Below are positions 8,308-16,756 of a stretch of 64,000 bases of DNA, piece after piece. The notes under the pieces were generated by a model. The model did no database searches, was not told where the DNA came from, and saw only the letters and a list, made by a program, of their open reading frames with translations. A program made the translations under genes and the position numbers. The DNA comes from Vibrio sinaloensis DSM 21326 (GTDB lineage Bacteria; Pseudomonadota; Gammaproteobacteria; Enterobacterales; Vibrionaceae), in NCBI RefSeq assembly GCF_000189275.1, contig NZ_AEVT01000108.1, forward strand, positions 1-64,000. The letters run 5' to 3'. Position 1 is the first letter of the stretch; each line of letters opens with the position of its first letter.

Positions 8308-10479
8308 TTATAACGTTTCTAGTTTGGCATAAGCCGTCACTAGCCACTTAATCCCTTCGCCATTAAAGGCCACTTGCACACGGCTTTGTGGGCCGCTGCC
8401 TTCAAAGTTAATAATGGTCCCTTCACCAAACTTAGGGTGCATCACTCGCGAGCCTAGGCTAAAGCCGGTTTCGTTAAAGTTTTCTTTAACCACCGTTTGG
8501 CTAAATCGTCCTGAGCTGGCTGGGCGGCTGACTTGCGCCTTCATCCGTACTTCATCCAAGCAGGTTTCAGGCAGTTCGCGAATAAATCGCGATGGCTTGT
8601 GGTATTTATCTTGGCCATACAAGCGACGCATTTCTGCGTAGGTAATGTAGAGCTTTTCCATTGCTCGGGTCATACCGACATAACAAAGGCGTCGTTCTTC
8701 TTCTAAACGTCCAGCTTCTTCCGCAGACATCTGGCTAGGGAACATGCCCTCTTCTACCCCGACCATAAAGACAAGCGGGAACTCCAGACCTTTCGCACTG
8801 TGCAGCGTCATCAGTTGCACGGCATCTTCAAATTCATCAGCCTGACCTTCACCTGCTTCCAGAGCAGCGTGAGTCAAAAACGCCGTAAGCAAGGTCATTT
8901 CTTCGGCTTCTTCTGGCTTTTCGAATTGGCGCGTTGCTGTGACCAATTCTTCCAAGTTTTCGATTCTTGCTTTGGATTTTTCGCCTTTTTCTTGCTCATA
9001 CATAGCAAACAGACCCGAATATTTGATCACATGGTCGGTTTGCTCATGCAACGCCATTTCGCAAGTGTCGTCTTCAAGAGCGTTGATCAGTTCAACAAAT
9101 CGACTTAACGCACCTGCTGCTCGACCTGCGAGTACTTTATCGTCTAGCAGACGAATACTGGCTTCCCACATGGTACTGCCCTGATCACGCGCAGCAAATC
9201 GAATGGTTTCTAAAGTCTTATCGCCTAAGCCTCGAGTCGGAGTGTTCACGACACGCTCAAACGCGGCATCATCATTACGATTGGCCATTAAGCGTAAATA
9301 ACTCAGCGCATCTTTGATTTCTTGGCGCTCGAAGAATCGCATACCGCCATAAATTCGATACGGAAGACTGGCTTGTATCAAGGCTTCTTCTAATACACGT
9401 GACTGGGCATTATTTCGATACAGCATTGCAGCATCGTTCAAGGCTCCGCCTTTATCTTGCCACTCTTTGATCTTATTAACGGCAAAGCGCGCTTCATCTA
9501 ACTCGTTATAAGCGGAGTAGACAGAGATAGGCTCACCTTCTGCGCCCTCAGTCCACAACTCTTTGCCCATTCGCTCGGTATTATTCGCAATCAGAGCGTT
9601 CGACGCTTCAAGAATGGTCTTGGTCGAACGATAGTTCTGTTCAAGACGAATGGTATTAACGCTTGGAAATTCGAGGGTAAACTTCTCGATGTTTTCAATC
9701 TTCGCTCCGCGCCAACCATAAATCGATTGGTCATCGTCACCAACGATCATCACGTGGGCGTCAGGCCCCGCCATCATGCGCAGCCAAGCGTATTGGATGT
9801 TATTGGTATCTTGGAACTCATCGACCAAAATGTGCTTAAATCGAGCTTGATAATGCTCGCGAATATGCTTTTTATCGCGCAATAGCTCATGGGCACGAAG
9901 CAAGATTTCAGCAAAATCAACCAAGCCCGCTCTATCACATGCTTCTTGGTAGGCGGTATAAAGCTGCAAGTAGGTTTTGGTGATCGGGTCATGGAAAGCA
10001 TCAATATGATTCGGACGCAGGCCTTCATCTTTTTTGCCATTGATCCACCAAGCAACTTGCTTCGCCGGCCACTGCTTTTCATCGAGGTTTTGCGCTTTAA
10101 TCAATCGACGCAACAAACGAACCTGGTCGTCGGTGTCAATGATCTGGAAGTCTTCCGGTAGCTTAGCATCTAGATAGTGAGCACGAAGAATACGGTGACA
10201 AATGCCATGGAAGGTACCATTCCACATGCCTGATGCACTGCCCATCATCAGCTCTTCAATGCGGCCTCGCATTTCAGCCGCGGCTTTATTGGTAAAGGTC
10301 ACCGACATGATCGAGAAAGGTGAAGCTTGCTCCACAGACATCAGCCAAGCGATGCGATGGACCAATACGCGAGTTTTACCACTCCCTGCTCCGGCAAGAA
10401 CAAGTAAGTTTTCAAGAGGGGCGGCAACGGCTTCACGCTGCTTGTCATTTAGACCATCAAGAAGTAATGAAGGATCCAT
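8308..10479 (-). CDS. uvrD: DNA helicase II UvrD
   Basis: Superfamily 1 3'-5' helicase acting in nucleotide-excision and mismatch repair. The 723-residue protein carries Walker A GAGSGKTRVLVHRI near residue 30, the Q-motif LNDKQREAVAAP, motif II DEFQDTNNIQYAW, motif III GDDDQSIYGWRGA, motif IV QNYRSTKTIL, motif V LMTLHSAKGLEFP and motif VI YVGMTRAMEKL. The C-terminus contains the RNAP-binding Tudor-like region (GSRVMHPKFGEGTI), normal for UvrD. It is monocistronic, transcribed towards the CsrB-type sRNA gene. A second SF1 helicase (rep) lies at 38.4-40.5 kb. Confidence 0.97.
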   Translation of the reverse strand: MDPSLLLDGLNDKQREAVAAPLENLLVLAGAGSGKTRVLVHRIAWLMSVEQASPFSIMSVTFTNKAAAEMRGRIEELMMGSASGMWNGTFHGICHRILRAHYLDAKLPEDFQIIDTDDQVRLLRRLIKAQNLDEKQWPAKQVAWWINGKKDEGLRPNHIDAFHDPITKTYLQLYTAYQEACDRAGLVDFAEILLRAHELLRDKKHIREHYQARFKHILVDEFQDTNNIQYAWLRMMAGPDAHVMIVGDDDQSIYGWRGAKIENIEKFTLEFPSVNTIRLEQNYRSTKTILEASNALIANNTERMGKELWTEGAEGEPISVYSAYNELDEARFAVNKIKEWQDKGGALNDAAMLYRNNAQSRVLEEALIQASLPYRIYGGMRFFERQEIKDALSYLRLMANRNDDAAFERVVNTPTRGLGDKTLETIRFAARDQGSTMWEASIRLLDDKVLAGRAAGALSRFVELINALEDDTCEMALHEQTDHVIKYSGLFAMYEQEKGEKSKARIENLEELVTATRQFEKPEEAEEMTLLTAFLTHAALEAGEGQADEFEDAVQLMTLHSAKGLEFPLVFMVGVEEGMFPSQMSAEEAGRLEEERRLCYVGMTRAMEKLYITYAEMRRLYGQDKYHKPSRFIRELPETCLDEVRMKAQVSRPASSGRFSQTVVKENFNETGFSLGSRVMHPKFGEGTIINFEGSGPQSRVQVAFNGEGIKWLVTAYAKLETL

Positions 10480-10752
10480 TCTAGGCTCAGCTACTGGTTA
10501 TCTATACATGAAAAATGATTATAACCTAAACACCCTATCCATTTCAGAACAAAAACTAGAAATTTTTCCGTTCAATTACTCCATTAAAATCAGCACTTTA
10601 AATAACCAAAACAAATAAAACCTTATTTTTATATAAATTATCTGAAAGTTTTTTTGGCCGCTTTTCTATCCTTTTATTTAAGCAAGTTGATGAAATAGCT
10701 AATGATTCACTTGCCCACATAAGTAAAGGAAATAAAGTCTGAGGAAATTAAG

Positions 10753-11013
10753 ATGAAAAAATCAAATCTTGCTGTTACTGCTGCTGTTACTGGTCTAATC
10801 GCTCTAGGTGGCACCATGCTAACTGCTGCACCGGCTGTCGCAGCTGAAAAAGAAAAATGCTACGGCGTAGCAAAAGCAGGCAAAAATGACTGTGCAACTA
10901 AAACAAGTTCTTGTGCTGGTACAGCAAAAGAAGACAACCAATCAGATGCATTTGTTGTGGTTCCTAAAGGACTTTGTGGCAAGTTGTCTGGCGGTAGCAC
11001 TCAGTCTTCATAA
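10753..11013 (+). CDS. bufA1: Bufferin precursor peptide BufA1 (DUF2282)
   Basis: Precursor of 86 residues with a Sec signal peptide (cleavage near residue 30, AVA-A) and a mature part with four cysteines (C36, C47, C54, C75) in the DUF2282 arrangement KCYGVAKAGKNDCAT, SSCAGTA and VPKGLCGKL. DUF2282 peptides are now known as bufferins: ribosomally made, exported peptides in which an MNIO enzyme converts cysteines to thiooxazole-type groups that bind copper. The adjacent DUF692 enzyme and DUF2063 partner fit this pathway. The ATG follows GAGGAAATTAAG. A stem-loop after the gene probably keeps precursor mRNA in excess of enzyme mRNA. Copper specificity is inferred from the family. Confidence 0.88.
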   Translation: MKKSNLAVTAAVTGLIALGGTMLTAAPAVAAEKEKCYGVAKAGKNDCATKTSSCAGTAKEDNQSDAFVVVPKGLCGKLSGGSTQSS

Positions 11014-11033
11014 TTCTTCTCTGCTGTCCATAA

Positions 11034-11066
11034 GATGAACGGCCCAGGCTCAACAGGCCGTTCATC
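11034..11066 (+). promoter_or_regulatory. Stem-loop between bufA1 and bufB
   Basis: A perfect 11-bp stem (GATGAACGGCC / GGCCGTTCATC) with an 11-base loop lies in the 79-bp gap between the peptide gene and its modifying enzyme. It has no T run, so it looks like an mRNA-stabilising or attenuating hairpin that adjusts the precursor:enzyme ratio. Confidence 0.7.
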
Positions 11067-11092
11067 TCCATTCACTCGCAAAGGACTCGCCC

Positions 11093-11956
11093 GTGAAAAA
11101 CGATAATTATCATCAACACATCGGTGTAGGGTTGCGAACGCCTCATTTGGATTTTTTTACCCAACATCAGCCTGCGCTCTCTTGGTTAGAAATCCACAGC
11201 GAAAACTATTTTCAGCCCCACTCTGCTGCTCGCCAGCAATTGCGTTGCATTGCGCAAGACTATCAAATCAGCTGTCACGGTATTGGTTTATCTCTTGGCA
11301 GTGTTGAACGTGTTAATCAAACACATTTAAAACAACTCAAAAACCTGATTGATGAAATTAACCCTTTCTTGGTCTCCGATCATTTGAGTTGGAGTGAAAA
11401 TGGCGGGCACTACTTTAATGACTTGCTGCCTCTTCCGTATACCGAAGAAGCGTTGGCGGTATTTTGTCGCAATGTAAGCGAAGTACAAGATTACCTGCAA
11501 CGCCCTATGCTGATCGAGAATCCATCCAGCTATGTAAAGTTTGACCACTCGACCATTACCGAATGGGAATTTCTAGCAGAAGTTCAGCGCCGAACAGATT
11601 GTCGCTTATTGCTCGATCTCAACAACGTTCACGTCTCTGCGTTCAATCATGGCTTCGACACACAAACGTACTTAGATGCGATCCCTGCTCAATTTGTCGA
11701 TGAGATTCACTTGGCAGGTTTTACTGTAAAGCAGTTAGACAAAGGTGAAATCTGGATTGATACCCACAGTCAACCCGTCAGTGATGAGGTGTGGGCCTTA
11801 TATGAACAGTGGTTGGCAAAACATGGCACTCGCCACACTTTAATCGAATGGGATTTGGACATTCCCGCCCCCGAAGTGTTGCTCGCGGAGGCAAGTAAAG
11901 CTCACCAACGCCTTATCAATCATTCGAAAGACATTGAGCAAAAGGTGGCGTCATGA
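11093..11956 (+). CDS. bufB: MNIO-family (DUF692) bufferin-modifying enzyme BufB
   Basis: TIM-barrel multinuclear non-heme iron oxidase of 287 residues that modifies cysteines of the BufA peptide in the cytoplasm. Conserved metal-ligand segments are visible: LEIHSENYF (32-40), HGIGLSLGS (62-70), SDHLSW (95-100), IENPSSY (141-147), LLDLNNVHVSA (173-183), DEIHLAGF (203-210), DTHSQPV (223-229) and LIEWD (250-254). Start is GTG at 11093 with AAAGGA upstream. The end overlaps bufC by 4 bases (ATGA), so the two are translationally coupled. This was formerly annotated only as DUF692. Confidence 0.92.
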   Translation: MKNDNYHQHIGVGLRTPHLDFFTQHQPALSWLEIHSENYFQPHSAARQQLRCIAQDYQISCHGIGLSLGSVERVNQTHLKQLKNLIDEINPFLVSDHLSWSENGGHYFNDLLPLPYTEEALAVFCRNVSEVQDYLQRPMLIENPSSYVKFDHSTITEWEFLAEVQRRTDCRLLLDLNNVHVSAFNHGFDTQTYLDAIPAQFVDEIHLAGFTVKQLDKGEIWIDTHSQPVSDEVWALYEQWLAKHGTRHTLIEWDLDIPAPEVLLAEASKAHQRLINHSKDIEQKVAS

Positions 11957-12714
11957 CTGTTTCTCTGTCCGATCTGCAAAGCCAATTTGCCAAAGCCTTA
12001 CATTATCAAGCATCAGGGGAAGAGTGCCATATTCTCAGTGATGTGTTTAGTGCAGATGAACGAATGCAGATCTACCGCAATAACTTCATCATGAGTTTAA
12101 GTGAAGTATTAGAGGCAACCTACCCTATGGTGTACGCCTTGGTTGGCGAGGAATGCTTTTCTCAGCTAGCAAGACAGCATGTGCTGAAGCGTCCTCTTAA
12201 AGCGGGTGATGTGACCTATTACGGCGAATACTTTTCAGACACGATTGAACAGTTTCCAGCGGTCGTGGAAGCCGCACCTTATGCTGCAGAAGTGGCACGC
12301 TTTGAATGGCATATCGATATGGCACAGCAGCAGCAAGGATGCGTATCAGTGCAAACCAGTTTGCTGCCACTGGCGAAGATTGCTCAAGTCGACCCAGAGC
12401 AACAAAGCGCTATCCATCTGCATCTGCTCCCCGGAGTTATTCCATTCCACTCGAATTACGCGGTGTTTGCGCTGCAAAAGGCAATTGAAACCAACCAATT
12501 TGATCAACTCGACTTATCACAAGCCGAGTATGGTGTGATTTGTTGCACTGCTCAAGGCACAACTTGGACTCAGAGCATAGATTCTGGGCCGTTTGAATTA
12601 TTACAGCACCTTCATTCTGGAAGTACATTAGGCGAGATCCCTGCCGAGTACCTCCAACATCTAAACCAACTTGTTGAAAGCAACTTAGTTGCTGGATTTA
12701 CGCTCGCGCATTAA
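11953..12714 (+). CDS. bufC: Bufferin maturation partner BufC (DUF2063)
   Basis: Soluble protein of 253 residues with the N-terminal DUF2063 domain (SDLQSQFAKALHYQ, then MQIYRNNFIMSLSEVLEATYP and FSQLARQHVLKRP). In bufferin and related MNIO systems this protein acts as the partner that recruits the precursor peptide to the DUF692 enzyme. It overlaps bufB by 4 bases. The C-terminal part (about 150-250) has a fold typical of these proteins but no catalytic motif. Confidence 0.88.
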   Translation: MTVSLSDLQSQFAKALHYQASGEECHILSDVFSADERMQIYRNNFIMSLSEVLEATYPMVYALVGEECFSQLARQHVLKRPLKAGDVTYYGEYFSDTIEQFPAVVEAAPYAAEVARFEWHIDMAQQQQGCVSVQTSLLPLAKIAQVDPEQQSAIHLHLLPGVIPFHSNYAVFALQKAIETNQFDQLDLSQAEYGVICCTAQGTTWTQSIDSGPFELLQHLHSGSTLGEIPAEYLQHLNQLVESNLVAGFTLAH

Positions 12715-12724
12715 GGGGAAAGCT

Positions 12725-13180
12725 ATGTCGGAATCAGTCAAAAATATACTCAATAGCTATGACAATTTGGTCGAAAAAGCGCAAGCCATATTCGTTCCTT
12801 TATTATTGTTGTTCTGTCGCCTTTGGGTGGCTTGGGTCTTTTTTAATTCGGGATTAACCAAGATCTCCACATGGGACAGTACGCTATTTTTATTTGAGTA
12901 TGAATATCAAGTACCCCTGTTGCCTTGGCAACTCGCCGCCTACATGGGCACGGCTGCAGAGCTGATCCTACCGCTCTTTGTCGCCTTAGGATTACTGACA
13001 CGACCGATGGCTGCAATATTGTTTGTATTCAATATTATTGCGGTGGTGTCTTACCCTGTGTTGTGGGAACAAGGCTTCTTTGACCACCAATTGTGGGGAT
13101 TAATGATCCTGATCGTTGTCGTCTGGGGACCAGGACCATTTTCTGTGGATAAAGTACTGCGAAATAAAGTCGCGGGTTAA
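12725..13180 (+). CDS. DoxX-family membrane protein of the bufferin operon
   Basis: Inner-membrane protein of 151 residues with four hydrophobic helices and the DoxX-type first helix (LFCRLWVAWVFFNSGLTKI). DoxX proteins frequently close bufferin/DUF692 operons; their role is unsettled (possibly redox or export-linked). The true start is the ATG at 12725 with AAGGGGAAA upstream, 10 bp after the bufC stop; the frame is open a further 12 codons. The stop codon overlaps that of the convergent lipoprotein gene. Confidence 0.88.
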   Translation: MSESVKNILNSYDNLVEKAQAIFVPLLLLFCRLWVAWVFFNSGLTKISTWDSTLFLFEYEYQVPLLPWQLAAYMGTAAELILPLFVALGLLTRPMAAILFVFNIIAVVSYPVLWEQGFFDHQLWGLMILIVVVWGPGPFSVDKVLRNKVAG

Positions 13181-13395
13181 TCTTCCGAACTTAGGTCATC
13201 TTTAACTGAGTTGACCGCATCGCGCGAGGCATGACCAATCGCTTTGGTAGTGTCTCGAGCAGCATGACCAATCGCTGTAGTGGCGTCTTTTGTTGCGTGA
13301 CCAATATCACTTCCTGCTTGTTTTAGCTCAGCACAACCCGAAATCGTAAACAACATCATTCCGGTTAGTACCATCGATTTAGTCAGTGTCTGCAT
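13177..13395 (-). CDS. Small lipoprotein with 11-residue helical repeats
   Basis: Precursor of 72 residues with a lipoprotein signal peptide and lipobox (FTISGC, lipidated Cys at about residue 21). The mature part has three tandem 11-residue repeats of the type (D/A)IGHA(T/A/S)(K/R)D(A/T)xx, predicted to form one amphipathic helix, followed by an acidic tail. This recalls Lpp-like or entericidin-like coiled lipoproteins; no specific function is known. The ATG at 13395 has an ideal AGGAGGTAATAT ribosome-binding region. Its 3' end overlaps doxX tail-to-tail. Confidence 0.75.
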   Translation of the reverse strand: MQTLTKSMVLTGMMLFTISGCAELKQAGSDIGHATKDATTAIGHAARDTTKAIGHASRDAVNSVKDDLSSED

Positions 13396-13432
13396 ATTAC
13401 CTCCTTGCCTACTAAGCGTTTTATCATAACAG

Positions 13433-13466
13433 AAAAAAAGCCCCTGACTCATCAGAGTCAGGGGCT
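13433..13466 (-). terminator. Terminator downstream of prlC
   Basis: On the minus strand a perfect 12-bp stem AGCCCCTGACTC / GAGTCAGGGGCT with loop TGAT is followed by TTTTTT. It ends prlC transcripts; the small lipoprotein gene begins 38 bp further on, so it needs its own promoter in or just after this hairpin. Confidence 0.92.
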
Positions 13467-13493
13467 GTATTAGTTGTTGGACGAGTATCGTGT

Positions 13494-15537
13494 TTAAGCG
13501 CTGATACCCGAGTGACGCAGTAGAGCATCAATCTGTGGCTCGCGCCCTCGGAAACGCTTGAAAAGTTCCATCGGCTCTTCGCTCCCCCCCCATCTCAAGA
13601 ATATGGTTCAGGAAGCTTTTACCAGTCTCGGTATTAAAGATGCCGTCTTCTTCAAAGCGTGAGAAGGCGTCTGAGGATAAAACTTCTGCCCATAGGTAGC
13701 TGTAGTAACCGGCGCTGTAGCCACCAGCAAAAATATGACTGAAGCTGTGCGAGAAACGGTTCCACTCCAAACTTGGTAGTACCGCAACTTTACCTTTGAC
13801 TTCAGCTAAGGTTTCCAACACACGCGGGCCAACTTCTGGGTCAAACTCAGTGTGAAGGGTGAAATCGAATAAACCAAACTCTAGCTGGCGTAGAATGAAC
13901 ATCGCCGATTGGAAGTTCTTCGCCGCAAGCATCTTATCAAGCATCTCTTTTGGCAGTGGCTCGCCGGTTTCAAAGTGACCAGAGATAAATGCCAGCGCTT
14001 CTTCTTCCCAACACCAGTTTTCCAAGAATTGGCTTGGTAACTCGACCGCATCCCATGGCACGCCGTTAATGCCAGAGACCGCGCCTGTTTCAACTTGAGT
14101 CAGCATATGGTGAATACCGTGGCCAAACTCGTGGAACAAAGTGACCACTTCATCATGAGTAAATAGCGCTGGCTTATCACCCACAGGGCGGTTGAAGTTA
14201 CACGTCAAGTACGCCACCGGAGTTTGCAACTCACCCGATAGTGTGACACGACGACCACGACAATCATCCATCCAAGCACCGCCACGTTTGTGTTCACGTG
14301 CGTACAAATCAAGATAGAAGCTACCACGCAAAGTGTTGTCACCATCAAAGATATCGAAAAAGCGCACAGACTCATGCCAAGTATCCACGCCCTCACGCTC
14401 TTGTACCGTCATACCAAAGACACGCTTAAGCACTTCAAATAGGCCGCTGACCGCTTTTTGCTCTGGGAAGTAAGGGCGCAGCTCTTCATCAGAAATTTGG
14501 AATAGATGCTGTTTTTGTTTCTCGCTGTAGTAAGCGATATCCCACAAGAACAACTCTTCAACACCGAACTCGCTATTAGCAAACTGACGAAGCTCTTCAA
14601 CTTCTCGCTCACCTTGAGGTTTCGCTTTCGTCGCTAAGTCATTCAAAAAGCCCAACACTTGTGCGGAAGACTCGGCCATCTTGGTGGCTAACGACTTTTC
14701 ACTGTAGGTGTTAAAGCCTAGCATGCGCGCGACTTCGTGACGCAACTTAAGCTGCTCATTGATGATTTCGCTATTGTCCCACTCGCCCGCTTTCGGACCG
14801 CGATCAGAGGCGCGAGTCACGTACGCTTCGTACAGCTCTTTGCGCAGCTCTTGGTTATCACAATAGGTCATCACTGGCAGATAAGACGGGATATCCAGTG
14901 TCAGCAAGTAGCCATCTAGCTCTTTTGCTTCTGCGGCTGCTTTCGCTGCAGCAAGCGCCGATTCCGGCATACCTGCCAACTCTTTCTCGTCTGCTACGTG
15001 CTTGGCCCAGCCCATAGTGGCATCAAGAACATTGTTGGAGAATTTAGAACTCAGCTCTGACATGCGTTTGCTGATTTCACCGTAGCGATGCTGCTCATCC
15101 GCAGGTAAACCAATACCAGACAGCTCAAAGTCACGCAGTGAATCTGTGATGGTTTTCTTTTGCGCTTGCGTTAACGCTTGATAAGACGCATCGGCTTTGA
15201 TCGCTTTGTAAGCTTCAAATAACCCTTTGTGCTGACCAACCCAAGTCCCATACTCAGACAACAATGGTAGGCAACTTTCATATGCTTCACGTAACTCGTC
15301 ACTGTTCACCACCGAGTTCATATGGCTCACTGGTGACCAAATACGGCTTAAACGATCGTCCACTTCCTCAATCGGTGCCACCACATTATCCCAGCTTGGG
15401 GTCGTATTATCTTGCAGCACTTGATCAATCTTAGCGCGGCATTCTGCGATAACTTGCTCAACAGCAGGCTTAACGTGCTCTGGTTTAATCTGTGAAAACG
15501 GTGGAAGATCCGTAAAAGTCAGTAGAGGGTTAGACAT
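13494..15537 (-). CDS. prlC: Oligopeptidase A (prlC), frameshifted near the 3' end
   Basis: Cytoplasmic M3 zinc metallopeptidase that degrades short peptides, including cleaved signal peptides. The zinc site is intact (TLFHEFGHGIHHML). Start is the ATG at 15537 (MSNPLLTF). The gene from 13494 to 15537 is 2044 bp, one base more than the 2043 needed for a 680-residue protein, the length of E. coli OpdA. The extra base is in a run of eight C on the plus strand (13584-13591, G8 in the coding strand). As given, translation leaves frame after EMGG and stops at 13528 with an 18-residue foreign tail. In the other frame the expected SEEPMELFKRFRGREPQ...C-terminus is intact to TAA at 13494. A sequencing/assembly error is likely, slippage or real mutation possible. 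Confidence 0.85.
13584..13591 (-). repeat. Homopolymer G8 (coding strand) causing the prlC frameshift
   Basis: Eight consecutive C on the plus strand. Seven would keep prlC in frame (…ATG GGG GGG AGC…). Long G runs are both common sequencing-error sites and common slippage sites. Confidence 0.9.
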
Positions 15538-15712
15538 AAAGCATTCCTTTTGATTCAAAGATGGCGTCTCGCGGCACCTTTTTTAATTCTGTGACGTCTT
15601 AATTTGTAATTCTCAGATAGTAAATATAGGTAGGTTCAGCAATTTTCAATAGTAACGTATACTAACTACCATCATTCATCATGCTCTTTGCACCTATTCT
15701 GAGAGAAATATT

Positions 15713-16552
15713 TTGTTAAGTTACCGTCACAGCTTTCACGCTGGCAACCACGCCGACGTTATTAAGCATATTGTTCAAAGCCTTATCCTGGATGCTTTGA
15801 AACAAAAAGATAAGCCGTTTGTCTACCATGACACTCATTCTGGTGTCGGCCGCTACGATTTGACCCACGAATGGTCGGAAAAAACGGGCGAATACAAGCA
15901 AGGTATTGAACGCGTTTGGCAACAAGACACCATTCCACAAGCAATTCAAAGCTACTTAGAATCAATCAAGGTGCTAAACAATGGGGATGCATTGCGCTAC
16001 TACCCAGGCTCACCGCGAGTGGCACGCGCTCAACTGCGTCAGCAAGATCGCATGGTGCTCACTGAACTGCACCCTGCCGATTACCCACTACTAGAGCAAG
16101 AATTCCATCGTGACCGCCAAGTAAAGATCTTCAAAGAAGACGGCTTCAAGCGCTTAAAAGCGAGCTTACCGCCGCAAGAGCGTCGTGGTTTGGTCTTGAT
16201 TGACCCTCCTTATGAACTGGCCAGAGAGTACCGCGATGTCGTACAAGCGATTTTCCAGAGCCACAAGCGCTGGGCAACAGGCATCTACGCCATTTGGTAC
16301 CCCGTGGTCAATCGCTATGATATTGAAGACATGATCGAAGGTTTAGCGGGACTCGGCATTCGTAAAATTCTGCAAATTGAACTCGGCGTATCACCGGACA
16401 CTAACGAGCGCGGGATGACGGCATCTGGCATGATCGTGATTAACCCGCCGTGGAAACTGGAAAGCCAGATGAAAGAGATTCTTCCTTTCTTGAAGGAAGC
16501 AATTGCGCCGGCAACCGGTCATTGGAAAGTAGATTGGATTGTTCCTGAATAA
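15713..16552 (+). CDS. rlmJ: 23S rRNA (adenine(2030)-N6)-methyltransferase RlmJ
   Basis: SAM-dependent methyltransferase modifying A2030 of 23S rRNA. The 279-residue sequence shows the family N-terminus LSYRHSFHAGNHADVIKH, the DTHSGVGRYDL substrate/SAM region and the catalytic DPPYE motif (about residues 164-168). The start is a TTG codon at 15713 with GAGAGAAATA upstream; this aligns exactly with the E. coli N-terminus. It is divergent from prlC. Confidence 0.93.
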   Translation: MLSYRHSFHAGNHADVIKHIVQSLILDALKQKDKPFVYHDTHSGVGRYDLTHEWSEKTGEYKQGIERVWQQDTIPQAIQSYLESIKVLNNGDALRYYPGSPRVARAQLRQQDRMVLTELHPADYPLLEQEFHRDRQVKIFKEDGFKRLKASLPPQERRGLVLIDPPYELAREYRDVVQAIFQSHKRWATGIYAIWYPVVNRYDIEDMIEGLAGLGIRKILQIELGVSPDTNERGMTASGMIVINPPWKLESQMKEILPFLKEAIAPATGHWKVDWIVPE

Positions 16553-16567
16553 TCCAGATTCATTAAG

Positions 16568-16590
16568 CAGAGTACAAATGGCTCTGTTTT
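16568..16590 (+). terminator. Weak terminator after rlmJ
   Basis: A short stem CAGAG/CTCTG with a 9-base loop, followed by TTTT, 15 bp after the stop codon. The stem is weak. Confidence 0.4.
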
Positions 16591-16674
16591 ATCGCTAAAT
16601 GTCATAACCACGACCTCTTTTTCTCATTGGGAAATCCCAGTGGGTCGATTTATGATAAGAGACAAAGGACAGCT

Positions 16675-16725
16675 ATGCGTGGCGGATTGAGTTTATATCT
16701 CATCGCCCCAATATTGGTGGCATAG
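16675..16725 (+). CDS. Possible 16-residue leader or membrane peptide upstream of gorA
   Basis: A 16-codon frame (MRGGLSLYLIAPILVA) with a well-placed ribosome-binding site (AAAGGACAGCT-ATG) ends 31 bp before gorA. The peptide is hydrophobic. It could be a tiny membrane protein, a leader peptide or chance; there is no independent evidence of translation. Confidence 0.3.
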   Translation: MRGGLSLYLIAPILVA

Positions 16726-16756
16726 CAATCAATAATTCAAAAGCTCGGAGAAAGTA

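Noticed and set aside
10202..10618. 138-codon plus-strand frame
   Set aside because: It is the antisense shadow of the uvrD 5' end, including its Walker A region.
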